From Siphonodentalium dalli (taxonomy: Eukaryota > Mollusca > Scaphopoda > Gadilida > Siphonodentaliidae), in the NCBI GenBank assembly GCA_032622095.1, contig CP136069.1, forward strand, positions 160,385,043-160,449,042: a stretch of 64,000 bases of DNA. Direction: 5' to 3'. The translations under genes were made by a program, and so were the position numbers. A model generated the notes under the pieces. That model searched no databases. It was not told the DNA's origin and saw nothing but the letters and a program-made list of their open reading frames with translations. This document shows, one piece after another, positions 23,791 through 36,301 of this stretch (within the stretch, counting starts at the first letter, position 1; every line of letters begins with the position of its first letter).

Positions 23791-24780
23791 CATATATGTA
23801 AATGAAAATAACAAGTGTGTGGTGATAGTTATGGTGCAGGATGGTGCGATTGCGGTGAGGTTCCATCATTTTTCGACTGACGTGTGCTGTTGTTTTTGTT
23901 TGGGACGGGGATGATAGACAGGATGTATGGTCCGGACCTTAAGTTTCTGAGTGAAAATGAATTTTAATCGGATTTTATAGTCACTATTCAATTTGTAGCC
24001 ATTAAGATTTAATAAGGCTCGCTCAGATCCGGACCTAGTAAGGTTTATACCTGGGTATATGGTTGTAATAACATAATTTAGTTATGATATCGTGAAATAT
24101 CGTGAGGCAAATATCAGTTTATCTTTATTGCGCATATTTCATGTAGTCTTACGATTGTGCATATGGGCGACCTTGCTTGAGATCTACGCGTATATACGTT
24201 CATTTGGGCCCGTAGCCAGTAGGCCTATATGGTCAAGTTATACATACATGTATTATATTAGCAGTGCAGGACTATAAAGAGTAATACGGTTCATATGAGC
24301 GTAGTTGATATTTTTCCGCATTTAAATCAAATTAAGTGGACCGGGGTTCCCAAAAGATGTTCGATATATGTAATTTTTGTCTCTACGGGTTGTCATACAT
24401 TTCTTCAATATTCTGTATTCATATCATTCAGGCGTGACGTAGTTTGCTTTCTCTTCGGCAACATGCTTTTTCGGATTGCTTGCAACTAAAACCTGGAAAT
24501 GTGTGTAATTAGTTTGCGCTTTGTATGCATAACATATATTGACAGTAGTCTGACCAGACCTGGTAATATGGCTAACGCCATCCAGGTCTGACCGCCCTGG
24601 CGCTTGAGCATGGGCGAGTAGCTAATTTTTTTAAAATATACTTAATTTTAAGAATCAACAAACACAGTCATTGATGTTAACAATATTGCAATTTATATTA
24701 GCTCTGACACCTACCAGAAAGTGTGTATAATTCCGTAATTATTTAATCCAAAAGTCCAATCGAGAAAACACATGTTGCAA
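23791..24780. other. Unannotated stretch
   Basis: No gene, tandem repeat or known element was recognised between the LINE and the promoter-like region. Short open frames have no domains. Confidence 0.45.
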
Positions 24781-24789
24781 ATGGCCGAA

Positions 24790-24880
24790 GCAAGGAAAGT
24801 AGGAGGTCCTAAATATCACATGACAACACGTCACGTCACATGTGACCGAAACCATGGGAATTCCCCCTAGTAAGGTAAGT
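24790..24880 (+). promoter_or_regulatory. Candidate promoter and tiny first coding exon
   Basis: ATG at 24854 sits in a strong Kozak context (AAACCATGG). It is followed after exactly seven codons (MGIPPSK) by a consensus donor AAG|GTAAGT at 24875. Just upstream is CACGTCACGTCACATGTGAC, which combines E-box and CRE-like half sites. A GCATGCGCA NRF1-like site is nearby at 24894-24902. This looks like a short first exon, but no downstream exon was identified. Confidence 0.25.
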
Positions 24881-26120
24881 AGAGCAAAGGTCACGCATGC
24901 GCAGGGTGTAGTTAAACTCGACCTAATTGTGGATTGTTCGGATATTCCACGGGGATTCATGAACGATTGCAATGACATGTTGCGGTCACATGTTATGGTA
25001 GACATGTCAGTGTTTACGTTTTGTTATTTGTCGGATTTTAAGGATAAATGACACATTGGTGAGTGGGTGGTTTCACACTTGTATTAGTATTTAGTTGATA
25101 AATACATGTGCGTTGGTCATAATTGTTACTTTTATTGCAAATCTACCCGCCTATAAAGTTTAGGGCTAACGATGGAACTTACAAGGCGTAAGCCTTGATA
25201 GTAAGTTCCAATGGATCTAATATTGACAGGTACTGGTGGTTTTATTATTTGTAACATGTGTTTGTCCTGTTTTAATTAGTCGTTTGTTTGAAATGGTACA
25301 GAATTTTTTTTAAAACAACCGGCCGAGTTTTCACGTGATGTTGATTTTTGAGGACAATGTAATTAGGTCATGCTAATTTACTGTTTCGTTCAATGGCTTT
25401 GCCAGACAAGTTTTAAGTGACATGTGCGCTGCAATAGTAATTAGATACAATTTCTGAAGTACACTGATAATATATTATTGCTCGTCTGTGTCATTTGTGG
25501 AGCTTTGGTTTCTTGAAGCAAATATGATATTAAATTAATATAAAAGCAAAAAATCTTGGAAATTTATAAATCATGTGCTATTTCTTTGCTCAGACTCCTA
25601 CTTAAACTAATTACTTATCATTTGTGGTAAAAAGTACAAACTAAAAGAAAAAGTACTAGGTGTATTTCATATCATAAGACTGTGCAGTGCATATATCTGG
25701 GACTGGGGAAGTGAGGTTGTCAACTTGCATGTTGAAGTAATTTAGTATATATAATAATACTTAGGTATTTTTGCATTGAAATTATATATCAGTAGATACA
25801 TGTAGGTGAGTAGGTAGACAGGCATGTGTATACTTGGTAAATGTATTCAGGCCTCATTCACACTAACAGGTACCAGTTCACTGTGTCGAAACTGTTCTTG
25901 GGTGTATAGTTATTTCATTTCCACCTCCCCGGTGGTAATGCAATAACCATGATCTATCCCTTACACTGGTATCAAATCAAATCTCTGTTCATCCATCGCT
26001 GAAATAGTTGTGTGTACGGACATAATATCCCTGTTATGATGATATGGACCCCAGTTGGCTGCATATTAGGAATGATAACTCTATCCGATCTAATTACAGG
26101 TGAGACATATTGGTAGTGTT
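24881..26120. other. Unannotated stretch with a small hairpin
   Basis: No gene is seen. At 25175-25210, GGAACTTAC and AAGGC pair with GCCTT and GTAAGTTCC, giving a 14-bp stem with a 4-nt bulge and a 4-nt loop. The rest is AT-rich and unremarkable. Confidence 0.5.
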
Positions 26121-26500
26121 TTTTACCTGTTAACCAACTATCAGATTTAGGCCACTCCGATGCATGGTGTATTATCTACATGTATATTACGTGAGGACCT
26201 TGATGGGGATAACTTCAGTCTTGAATGTTAAAGTGACACACTGCGCTCGCTGAACGAAGTCTCTCCATGTGAACGATGTATTATATACATGTATATCACG
26301 TGATGATCTCGATGAACGATGGGCAGCTTCCGCCCTGAATATTAAAGGGACAAAATGCACTCAGTATTTGAATATTAAAGGGCTCTCACGGGGGATGATT
26401 GTTAAAGTGACACAAGGCACTCACTATGGATGAATATTAAAGTGACACTAGGCACTCACTGTGGGATAATTTTAAAGTGACATTCGCATTGAAAACTTCA
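26120..26500 (+). repeat. Degenerate tandem repeats with TTAAAGTGACA
   Basis: ACATGTATAT(T/C)ACGTGA begins at about 26177 and again at about 26289, an approximately 112-bp duplication. After that, the phrase (A/T)TTAAAGTGACAC...GCACTCACT recurs about every 45-50 bp (near 26345, 26403, 26439 and 26472). No coding signal is seen. Confidence 0.6.
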
Positions 26501-26587
26501 AACGCGTTGACGTGCGCGTTACTAGGACTGACCCGCAGTTTATAAGGGTATACGTCTTGGATGGTAATTTGGCGCCTATAAAAATTA

Positions 26588-26895
26588 CTAAGTTTTTTTT
26601 AAATTTGTGAAGTTTTTTAAATTTGTGAAGTTTTTTTAATTTTTTAAATTTTTGAGAAATTTGTGAAATTTGTCAAGTTTTTGAAATTTTTGAACTTTTT
26701 GAAATTTTTGAACTTTTTGAACTTTTAGAAATTTTAGAAATTTTAGATTTTTTTTTTTTTAATTTTTGAAATTTTTGAAATTTTTGAAGTTTTTGAAATT
26801 TTTGAAATTTTTGAAGTTTTTGAAATTTTTGAAATTTTTGAAATTTTTGAAATTTTTGAAATTTTTGAAATTTTTGAACTTTTTGAAATTTTTCA
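26588..26895. repeat. 9-bp satellite (TTTTTGAAA)n
   Basis: TTTTTGAAA and close variants repeat with a 9-bp period, preceded by looser GAAGTTTTTT text. Because 9 is a multiple of 3, one frame on the minus strand stays open as a Lys-Phe-Gln repeat; it is not a gene. Confidence 0.9.
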
Positions 26896-26951
26896 ATATT
26901 GTTCATTTATGAACGATTTATTACCAAAATAAAACCAGATAACAATGCAAA

Positions 26952-27942
26952 CTAGAATGCACTCAGAGAGATGCCAACGTGCGCAAAAATGTAATAAACA
27001 ATAATTTCAAAAATAATTTCACTGTATTTTACTTAATTTATTTATTTTAATTTAATGTTAGCAAAAAAAGAAAATTACCATTTCTCATTTCATCACAGAT
27101 AAAAGGCAAATTACTATATTAATCATCTAAGTAATTAAAACCAATGCCATGTTGCCGAAAGGGTGAGACTTTAATATCGATTACATTTTTTTCAGCGGCA
27201 TATTTTCATTTTCATTTTCCGATAGTCAAAGTTGACCAAAGGAGCAATTATAAGAAATAATTAATACTATTTGTGTAAATATTGATAGCAGCCAATATGC
27301 AACAATAAATATCAATAATTAATCAATAATTAATCAATAACGATCATTTTATGTAATAATAAACTCTTCAAACGGTGTTTGTGTCAACAAATGCGTTTTG
27401 TTTTGTGTTACGCCATTCGTCGTATTTGACCCGGAACTCGGCTGAAGCTTAGGCTATTCAGCCTATTGCGTCGAATTACGAAATCGCGTTTTGAATGTCT
27501 CTCTTTTCCCGCACGATAAAAAAGAGGTATTCGCACGAACCAAAAATGATAAAACTTCCCAATTATAAGTAAAAATACCCAAATGAAGGAGTCTATGTAG
27601 GTCCCGAAGGAGTCTATATACTCTTTGATGTAGAGTTCTGATGGAGAAAATGTAGGTCGATCTATTTTTGTCATAACTCTGACGTATTTTGACCTGGGAG
27701 AAAAAATCGAAATCGAGGCTAATTACGAGCATGCCAGTTTTAAATATAGAAACAGGGAATCCCGACAAATGGCAATATCGGCGACAAACAAATAATTGAA
27801 AACAAAGACGCGGCACAGTGAAAATGTCAGAACGCCACGAGGTTTTACGTCGTTTTTGGTGACGTCATGGAGTGAAACGGAGTATGGTGACACCAACCTA
27901 CGAATCTGTCTGATCGCCATACTGTTGCGCGAGCGCACGTAA
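26952..27942 (-). mobile_element. Approx. 1-kb dispersed element, copy 2
   Basis: Reverse complement of 4268-5277 with scattered substitutions and small indels, including loss of a few bases in the first frame. It starts at the AAACTAGAATGCACTCAGAG end. A short match to that terminus, AACTAGAATGCACTCA, also occurs near 20255, suggesting a further broken copy there. Confidence 0.75.
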
Positions 27943-28443
27943 TTAAATATATATGTGGATTTAAATTACAATCGATGCAACCATTTCATATTAGCGCATG
28001 TGCAGTCTTTACATTTTGTACTTCCGGTATGACATAACATATTCCCGGAAGGACAGACAACAGACAAAGATCCGCACCGAAAACATTACTTGCGTCCAGC
28101 ATGGACTGGCGCAAGTAACTAGTGGCTTTTCGAATTCCCGGTGGGAAAATCGTATACTTCCATATACTTAAACGTTTGTAATGATTCTCGTTTTACATGT
28201 AATGCGCTTTACCACTTTATTCCTTCTTCTCTCATCCTATTTCTAGCGTTGATGTTTGTTTCAAATGTCATCCATTGTTGACTAAAGGCTCAGGTACTGT
28301 GTTTCTCTGGTACTTTGTGCACAAGTACTTTTCCCAGTGGATGTGTGATGTCAAGTTATATCTGTGAAAATTCAATTTACATGACTAAATAGTAGCATGT
28401 GAGTTGTCCATTCACTTCAGAACCGTGTTATTACAGACATTGT

Positions 28444-29537
28444 CAGGGACGTGGCTAGAGGGTTTCCGTTCGGGGGTGTCCACCATGGGAAATTCCAACT
28501 GCACCCTCCCCCCTTGAATCAGAATCAGACCGAACACAAGTTTTGCATAATTCCATTTGCACCCCCCCCCCCCCTTGTATCTCAGTGCTCTCAGGCCTAA
28601 TATCCCATGTCTCCATAAACCATGGTTCTATATTCCCGGTATGAGAACATTCAGATATTTTACATATTTAACTCCATACAAAAGCACACGGCTACGGGCA
28701 ACAGACCACGACACACCAGACTTACCATGGCTGTTCGGCCCGATGTGAGAAAATTTTGAAATTTGAAACAAGAAAATCGCAAATCCTAGCATCTAGACTG
28801 ACCTCAACTGAAGCTTTCCTATAGTGTTGGAAATTTCAAACCTCATACTCCCCCTCAGATTGGAAAATTCTCCAACTGATGACCATTTCAGTCCACAAAT
28901 TTGATCAAATATAGTAAAATATTGTTAAACTTATTAGCATTTTTGTATTGGCCACAGCGGAGACACAATGACACACCGGGCCGACCATGGTTCGGCCCAG
29001 TCTGGGAAAATTTTGTAATCTGAACAAGAAAATCGCAAAATCCTAGCATCTAGACTAGCCTCAAGCCCTCCTAGAGTTGGAAATTTCCAACCTAACACTC
29101 CACTTAGGTTGGAAAATTTACAACTGATGACAATTCCAATGACAATGTTGACCAAATGTATGATAATATTGTTTTCTTAAATTAACTAGCAGTTTTTGAC
29201 TGGCCATGGCGGAGGGACCAGGACACAAGCTTTCCAACTGTTGGAAATTTCCAACCTGACACCCCCTGAGGTTGGAAAATTTCCAACTGATGACTATTTC
29301 AGTCCAAAATTTTTACCAAAAATAAGAACATTTGCAAATATTGGTCCAAAAACAATTAATTCCCCCCAATAAATTGTTTGAAAATAAAACTACAAGAACA
29401 TTTTCAACATACTGTTGGTGTGAAATTTCCAACTAATGTATTGGCAGGTATGAAATTTCCAACTGTTGACAATTTTGACCAAAGTTGGGGGGGGGGGGGT
29501 GAGACACCCCCAAACCCCCCCTGTCGCCACGTCTCTG
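28444..29537. mobile_element. Non-autonomous hAT element (1,094 bp) with 8-bp target duplication
   Basis: The termini are CAGGGACGTGGC at 28444 and GCCACGTCTCTG ending at 29537, so both ends read CAG(G/A)GACGTGGC. Inner similarity extends about 45 bp to GGGGGTGTC. GACATTGT flanks the element at 28436-28443 and 29538-29545, an exact 8-bp duplication. hAT transposons are known for 8-bp duplications and CAGGG-type ends. The interior holds several copies of the palindromic TTGGAAATTTCCAA phrase and C/G homopolymers but no transposase. Confidence 0.88.
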
Positions 29538-29779
29538 GACATTGTAAGTTGTATCTCAATATGTATCACAATGCAGACAACACAGTTGAGTGCACAGATA
29601 GTCATACTATTCTTGATATAAAAGTTAAATATTGTTCCATGCCAACATACAATATACAAGTTACAGGTACGTGTGACTGAACATGACTACACGATGACCT
29701 TGCAGCTTGTTGCTCGAATAAAGAAGATTTGACACAACTTTAAATGTCTTAGCAGATATTTATTTAATATTAAAGATTT

Positions 29780-29940
29780 ATTTAGTATTAAAGATTAAAG
29801 ATGTCAATGGTAGGCTGCGTTCAATGTATGGTATAATCTGGATTGCATGGTAGGCAGTGTTCAGTGTATGGTAGCATGTTTTAGTTGTATGGTAGGTTGT
29901 ATACAGTGTATGGGAGGCTGTGTTCCTCTGTGTATTACGT
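29780..29940 (+). repeat. Degenerate minisatellite, about 42-bp units
   Basis: ATGGTAGGCAGTGTTCAGTG, ATGGTAGGTTGTATACAGTG and related text repeat about every 42 bp. Short and decayed; no coding potential. Confidence 0.55.
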
Positions 29941-29994
29941 TTTAGGATATATAGCGTCGCTCCAAAACTCGGGAAATCGCTCTCAAGTTGCGCG

Positions 29995-30535
29995 TTGATA
30001 CTCCTAATAACATCCACTCATCAAAAAAGTTATATCCCCGTGTTTGATTTTTTGGAGTATTCTTCCACCTTAGGTTTTCAGTGAAATTTACCAATTTGAA
30101 CCCACCCGAATGCGAGCTCTCCATTGGGCAGGTTGCTTCTTTAGTATAACGATCAAAGCATTAGCTCGCTCTTTGATTAGCCCGTTTGGATTTGGCGGGA
30201 AAAATAGGTTAGTGATACAGCACTTAACTATTCTCATTTACCTTATAAAGCCTCGCCACGAGTAAACCTTCGGCTTTAGCGCGATTTGAGGAGACATGAC
30301 AAAGTTGCGCCTGGACACTATCTATCATATCCACTTATAAATTTGTTTTATCTTTATGTTTGATTTTTTGAAAATTTCTGAACCCACTTCAAACGAGGTC
30401 GCTGTTGGGAAGGTTGCTTTTATAGTAGAGGGGTTAAACTTTGGGACCATACCTACATGATACCGGCGTACATGTTCCTGCAATAACCTTGATAATTAAT
30501 TAGCCGTTTGGATTTGGCGCCAAAATAGGTTTTTT
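29995..30535 (+). repeat. Diverged direct duplication (two units about 215 bp)
   Basis: Unit 1 (about 30005-30215) and unit 2 (about 30325-30530) share ATCCACT...TGTTTGATTTTTTG, TTGAACCCAC or TGAACCCACTT, GGTTGCTT and GCCGTTTGGATTTGGCG-like text in the same order. They are separated by about 110 bp. Confidence 0.6.
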
Positions 30536-30834
30536 GTTTGTCCCGGCAATCAGCCGTGGATCATTAACGGTTGCGACAAAAAACTTACAAGAGGTATAGT
30601 CTGGTCCGCATCACTCTTCGCATTCTGAGCAACCAATAAAAATTTGAGACCGCTGGACTTGTTTTGTTTTTGTTTTTGCTAAATCTGACGTTTATATCCG
30701 CCACCGGTCTGCCTGGTCCCACCACCCGTTCTGGTCTCACCGCCCGGCCTGGTCCCACCGCCATTCCGGGCCTGGTTTCACCCTCTCCCGTGCTCCAGCT
30801 CCTCCATTGGACATTTTCCTCCATTATGGACAGA

Positions 30835-31380
30835 TAATTATTATTTTGAACATTCAGGGGCCGGTAACTCGGTCAATTTTCGACCGATTTACAAAATTTT
30901 CACGGCATCGTTATCGGGGTAAAATGTAGATTATGACATGAAAGTTTGGTCGCTATCGGAGCGAATTTATCTTTTACGACTTTGAACACCTATCCCCCAC
31001 TCCCCGCTTAATAATCGGACAACGTCCATTTTGTAGATATGAACTAAGTACAAGTTACTCAACGTAACAATATTCGTCCTGTTCCGTTGCCTCAATGCGT
31101 TCCAGAGATACTCTTCACTTGTCGATAAATGTGAGAGGTCGGTTTAAGGGCCATTACTCCATAAAAGGAAGCACGGACAAAACTCTCAATGGTTCGACCA
31201 CTATATACTCTAGAATTTGTACACACGCCGAAAATTCAGCGTTGTACGTTCAGCGGTTCCTGAGATTAAGCGTACCAATTTTACTCAGAAGAATAATAAG
31301 AATAATAATAATAATAAAAATGGAGAAAGGTTAAAAGGCGATAACTCTATAAAGGAACGTTGGGCTGATATCCGGATACC
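30835..31380 (+). repeat. Dispersed repeat ending in (AAT)n
   Basis: The region carries GGGCCATTACTCCATAAAAG, a GTTCAGCGGTTCCTGAGATT phrase and an AGAATAATAAGAATAATAAT tail (about 31289-31317). It is followed by a second start, GGCGATAACTCTATAAAGGA (about 31338). The layout resembles the 3' tail of a LINE/SINE-like repeat ending in a microsatellite. The family is not identified. Confidence 0.45.
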
Positions 31381-32445
31381 GGTATTTTCAGTAACTCTTA
31401 GATGTCTACCTTCCCCAGATATTTCGCGTTCCTACTACCAACGGTTGCCTCAGTATCGCCAATTAAACGAAAACTGGGTCAACAGAAATACAATATACTC
31501 CCATATTAAAATATGGAAGTACAATCATCATCAATAACAACATTGTATAAAATGAAACATATAAAACCTTTTCGAGTGTTGTATATTCTATGGGAAATTA
31601 TCTATATAGCCGCGTGGATCTGAGTAACTATGGTGGGCAATTATATATATTTATATATATCTGGTGACATCTGGTCACTAATTTCAATGTATGTAATGCT
31701 ACCCTAAGCCATCTCTAGACAATGCACATATACGCACTTAAAGCGACTATGAGTGTTCAAGGCTCATATTTAACCTTGTCATTATTTTCTTTTATCGTGT
31801 TCCGAATCACAAAATAGGTCACATATGCTGCATCACCATTTAAGGAAGGAACGAATCAATCCGACTCGTAGTCCCCGCAAGAGTACATGTACATATCCGA
31901 GTTCTGCAGACGTCCATGTAACTACAATAATATAGTGCAGCGACCAAACGCTAAAACTGGTCGGGTACCCACGGTAGAACAAATTGAAACCAACAAAGGA
32001 GAAATATATATTGTTCACGAACAATATTATAGTTAAAGAAAACGGAATCGGTGGTGGCTGTTGTCAAATCGACGATGAATGAAACCCACCGGTGACTTTT
32101 TCGAGAAATTCGCAATTTTGTTAAATCGAGCCCTGTGCACAGTAAGACTTAAATTATTTTTCAACATTGTTGGTGTTAAAATCACTACATCAAACTATAG
32201 CTATACTTGAAAGGAGAACAATGTTTGGATTTTCTTGCCATTTGGCACCGATATAAGAATTTTTCCCCAAAAAAGTCGCTCTTTTTCACGGAAATATGTT
32301 TTTCAAACCGATATCAAACAAACAAATATTGCAATAATGCCAAAACTATTTAATCCATTTGGTGTAGTAATTATCTGACAAGCATATATAGAAAATAGTA
32401 GACATGCATTTTGAATATATAAGAGAATGCATTGGCACATGATCT
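31381..32445. other. Unannotated stretch
   Basis: No gene or repeat was recognised, except AAGAGAATGCATTGGCACAT near 32421, which recurs near 49892 and 49959. Confidence 0.45.
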
Positions 32446-32546
32446 TTAAAGGCACAGGAGGACTTAGTAGTCGAAAATATTCATATTTGTTCCAATCATC
32501 GTAAACAGAAAAACATTAAAACGCATAAAGTTTCGTTCATATATAC
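32446..32546 (+). repeat. Dispersed repeat, copy 2 of 2288-2389
   Basis: Shares GTCGAAAATATTCATATTTG and the following about 60 bp with the copy in intron 1 of the lectin gene. It ends at the exact start of a cassette train. Confidence 0.8.
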
Positions 32547-32547
32547 A

Positions 32548-33200
32548 ACCAGAAGGGTGACCCGAATTCGTCCGGGCTGTTTTCCGTCTGTTTTTCGGCG
32601 AATTGCGCGATTTGACATTGAATTGTCCATTTTGAAGGTCAAGGTCAGGTGGGGGTCACGATTTGACCCGTCCAAAACACTGCCCGGACAAAAGTACCCC
32701 CACATACCAAGTTTCATCGAAATCCCGTGATATTCGGGCGTTTGACCTTGAAATGACCCGATTTCAAGGTCAAGTTCACGTCGCACCGGCAAATTAATAG
32801 CCTATGCCACTCCCCGGCCGAAAGTACCCCCACATACCAAGTTTCATCGAAATCCCGTGATATTCGGGCGTTTGACCTTGAAATGACCCGATTTCAAGTT
32901 CAATGTCACGTCGCACGGGCCAATTAATAGGCATATGCCACTTCCCGGACGAAAATATCCCCACATACCAAGTTTCATCGAAATCCCGTGATATTCGGGC
33001 GTTAGACCTTGAAATGACCCGATTTCAAGGTAAAGGTCACGTCGCACGGGCAAATTAATAGGCCTATGTCACCCCCCGGGCGAAAATATCCCCACATACC
33101 AAGTTTCATTGAAATCGGGTCTGCAGTTTTCGAGTTCATCGATTACACACACACACACACACCCACACACAAACACACAGATCTTCCAAAATATATAATA
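32548..33200 (+). repeat. Repeat cassette A2 (131-bp AAGGTCA units)
   Basis: Starts CCAGAAGGGTGACCCGAATT-like text and holds about four units with CCCGTGATATTCGGGCGTTT and CAAGGTCAAGGTCACGTCG-like direct AGGTCA repeats. It ends in an ACACAC tract and CTTCCAAAATATATAATA. Cassette B2 follows immediately. Confidence 0.85.
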
Positions 33201-34090
33201 GACTAGCCGATGAGCCCGACGTTGTCCGGGCTATTCAAAAACTAAATTTCAAGTCGATAGCTCCACCCGTTTCCGAGATCTGGTCTGCGCATGCGCGAAG
33301 TTTGCGTCGCACTGGCTCGGCGACCCGATAAAATCGTATCCGGGGCAAGATACATCACATAGCAAATTTCAAGTCGATAGCTCCACCCGTTTCCGAGATT
33401 TGGTATGCGCATGCGCTGCACGGGCGTCGCACAGGCTCGCCAATACGACAAGGACGACCGCCTGGTCAAACTACACACACGTACCAAGTTTCGTCCCGAT
33501 CGGTCGAGAATCGTAGATTTGTATAAATGACATACATACATGTACATACAGACAGAGGTCTTCAAAATATATAAGAGACTAGCCGATGAGCCCGACGTTG
33601 TCCGGGCTATTAAAAAACCAAATTTCAAGTCGATAGCTCCACCCATTTCCGAGATCTGGTCTGCGCATGCGCGAAGCTGGCGTCGCACGGACTCGGCGAC
33701 CCGATAAAATTCGTATCCGGGGCAAGATACATTCACATACCAAATTTCAAGTCGATAGCTCCACCCGTTTCCGAGATCTCGTCTGCGCATGCGCGAAGCT
33801 GGTGTCGCACGGGCTCGGCGACCCGATAATATTCGCATCCGGGGCAAGATACATTCACATAGCAAATTTCAAGTCGATAGCTCCACCCGTTTCCGAGATC
33901 TCGTCTGCGCACGCGCGAAGCGGGCGCCGCACGGGCTCGCCAATACGACAACGTCCACCGCCTGGTCAAACTACACACACGTACCAAGTTTCGTCCCGAT
34001 CGGTCGAGAATCGTAGATTTGTATTAATGACAAACATACAGACAAACATACAGACAGACAAACAGACAGAGGTCTTCAAAATATATATGA
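33201..34090 (+). repeat. Repeat cassettes B2a and B2b (122-bp GCGCATGCGC units)
   Basis: Two consecutive modules, 33201-33576 and 33577-34090. Each starts GACTAGCCGATGAGCCCGAC and ends with CAGACAGA plus TCTTCAAAATATATA. TGCGCATGCGCG begins at 33662 and 33784, a 122-bp period, with variants at 33286, 33404 and 33906. Open frames on both strands come from the repeats. Confidence 0.88.
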
Positions 34091-35331
34091 GACTAGCAGG
34101 TTAGCCCGCCACCGGCGGCGTTTGTCCGAAACATGACATTTTATGACATGTTTATTTTTTAATATTAATTTAATGTTTTTTAAATGTAATATATATTTTT
34201 TTTGAAATTTTTTAAATGTAATATATTTTTTTTCGGAATTTTTAATTTTTTGTTTCTGGCGGAATAATTTACCCGATGAAATCCCCCCTTCCTAGGAACG
34301 ATATTGGGTTTTCAATATTTTACCCGATTTGACCTTGAATTGATCATTTTCAAGGTCAAGGTCATGTCGGGGGTCACAATATATAATTTGTGGGTACCCG
34401 TTTGAAGGTTAAGACTGACCCGATGAAAAATTCCCCCGTTCCTAGGAACGACAGACATAAGCATGTTTCACACAATGCGACGTCGACGATTCCCGTGTAT
34501 TTTTACACTTATATACGAAGTTTGAGCTCACTTAGGGCGGAAAAACTTACCCGATCCGCGTTCTTAGGAACACAACACGCTCCGCGTTCTTATGAACACA
34601 ACACGCTCATGTCTATACACGCCCAGACCCAGAAGAGGTATGATTTTATTTAACCTGCACGTGGCCATTGAGCAGCCCCTGACAGAGGTTGTCCACCCTT
34701 ACGAGATGGTCAATAGTCCCCGCAAAGTTAATCCCGTCGCGAACCCCACATCGCAAAGAGCGGACAGTCAATTAATCCCGTCGTGAATGCCATCACCAAC
34801 GCGACGTAATTTTGTTTGGTATCATGTGTTGCGTTCTAAAAATAGGAAAGCCCCGTATACGTTTGCGTAAATACGAAATTGTGAGTGTTGGTTTGTAACC
34901 GGGATTTCTGAGAAGGATTGTGCCTATAACTACCCCCCTAAGCCCTGACCTAAGTGTCATACATAATATAACAATGATGTTGTAAGCGTACTATGGCACC
35001 AAATAAATCTCCCCGCATAGGAAACCACTCAATGTTCCCGTATATCTCTCTGCAGATGCTAATAACGTTGAATGGTAAACAGACGCTCTTTATAGCGATG
35101 CGTCAAAAACAAACGCTCATTAAATAATCACTTGATTAACACACGCCGTGCCTTTGTGGTGATTTGGGAGTGGATAAAGGGTGCCCAGAGCTTCTCCAAA
35201 ACGCGACAAATACGGTGTTCGTGGGTTTTTACACTTATATACGAAATTTGAGCTCAATGGGTGCAGTCGTTTTCGATTCTATAAAGTACACACACACGGA
35301 AGTCTCAAAATATATAGTATAGACTAGCATG
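34091..35331 (+). repeat. Repeat cassette C2
   Basis: Starts GACTAGCAGGTTAGCCCGCC. It contains TTTGACCTTGAATTGATC, CGATCCGCGTTCTTAGGAA, the ACGCTCTTTATAGCGATGCG motif (35094-35113) and ACCGGGATTTCTGAGAAG (34899). It ends with ACACACACGGAAGTCTC and AAAATATATAGTATA. Near-copies lie at 51789-52913. Confidence 0.8.
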
Positions 35332-36301
35332 TTAGCCCGCCACTGGCGTGGTTGGTCAGAAACATGACAATTTAAAAAAAAAATTTGTTTTGTTTTTTGT
35401 TTTTAAATTAATTTTTTGTTTTTCAATATTTTACCCGATTTGACCTTGAATTGATCATTTTCAAGGTCAAGGTCAGGTCGGGGTCACAATTTAACCCGTT
35501 CATGACACTTCCCGTAGGTAGCACACATATATATAATTTGTGGGTACCCGTTTCGAGGTGAAAATCACCTAGGGCGGAAAAACTGACCCGATCCGCGTTC
35601 ATAGGAAGCCCTAAGTACATAAGAATCACACAACACGCATATATATAAGTTGTGGGTACCCGTTTGAAGGTGAACATCACCTAGGGCGGAAAAACTGACC
35701 CGATCCGCGTTCCTAGGAAGCCCTGAGCATGTAAGAATCACACATATCTCCGAATATCTCTGCGTTGCGTTGAATTGCAAACAAACGCTCTTTTTATAGC
35801 GACGCGTCATATACAACGGTCAATAAATTATCACTTGATTAACCACCGCAGTGCCGTTCGCGGTGATTTTGATGATTGGGAGTGGAGAAAGGGAGCTCAG
35901 AGCTTCTCCAAAACGCGACAACTACGGTGTCCGTGGGATTTTACCCTTAGATATGAAGATTGAACTCAATCGAGCATGCGGAGAGCACTCAAAATATTGT
36001 TCCCGTATATCTCTGCGTTGCGTTGAATTGCAAACAAACGCTCTTTTTATAGCGACGCGTCATATTCAACGCTCATTAAATTATCACTTGATTAACCACC
36101 GCAGTGCCGTTCGCGGTGATTTTGATGATTGGGAGTGGAGAAAGTGTGCTCAGAGCTTCTCCAAAACGCGACAACTACGGTGTCCGTGGTTTTTTACGCT
36201 TAGATGGGAAGTTTGAACTTAATCGAGCCAGCCGTTTTCGATTCTATAAAGTACCCACACACACACACATATATATACACGGAAGTCTCAAAATATATAG
36301 T
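35332..36301 (+). repeat. Repeat cassette C3 with 253-bp internal duplication
   Basis: Starts GACTAGCATGTTAGCCCGCC. A 253-bp unit beginning TGCGTTGCGTTGAATTGC at 35761 repeats at 36014 with few changes, and carries ACGCTCTTTTTATAGCGACG. It ends at GGAAGTCTCAAAATATATAG. Confidence 0.82.

Noticed and set aside
26673-26906. Minus-strand Lys-Phe-Gln repeat protein
   Set aside because: Generated by a 9-bp AT-rich satellite whose period is a multiple of three; no unique sequence or gene signals.
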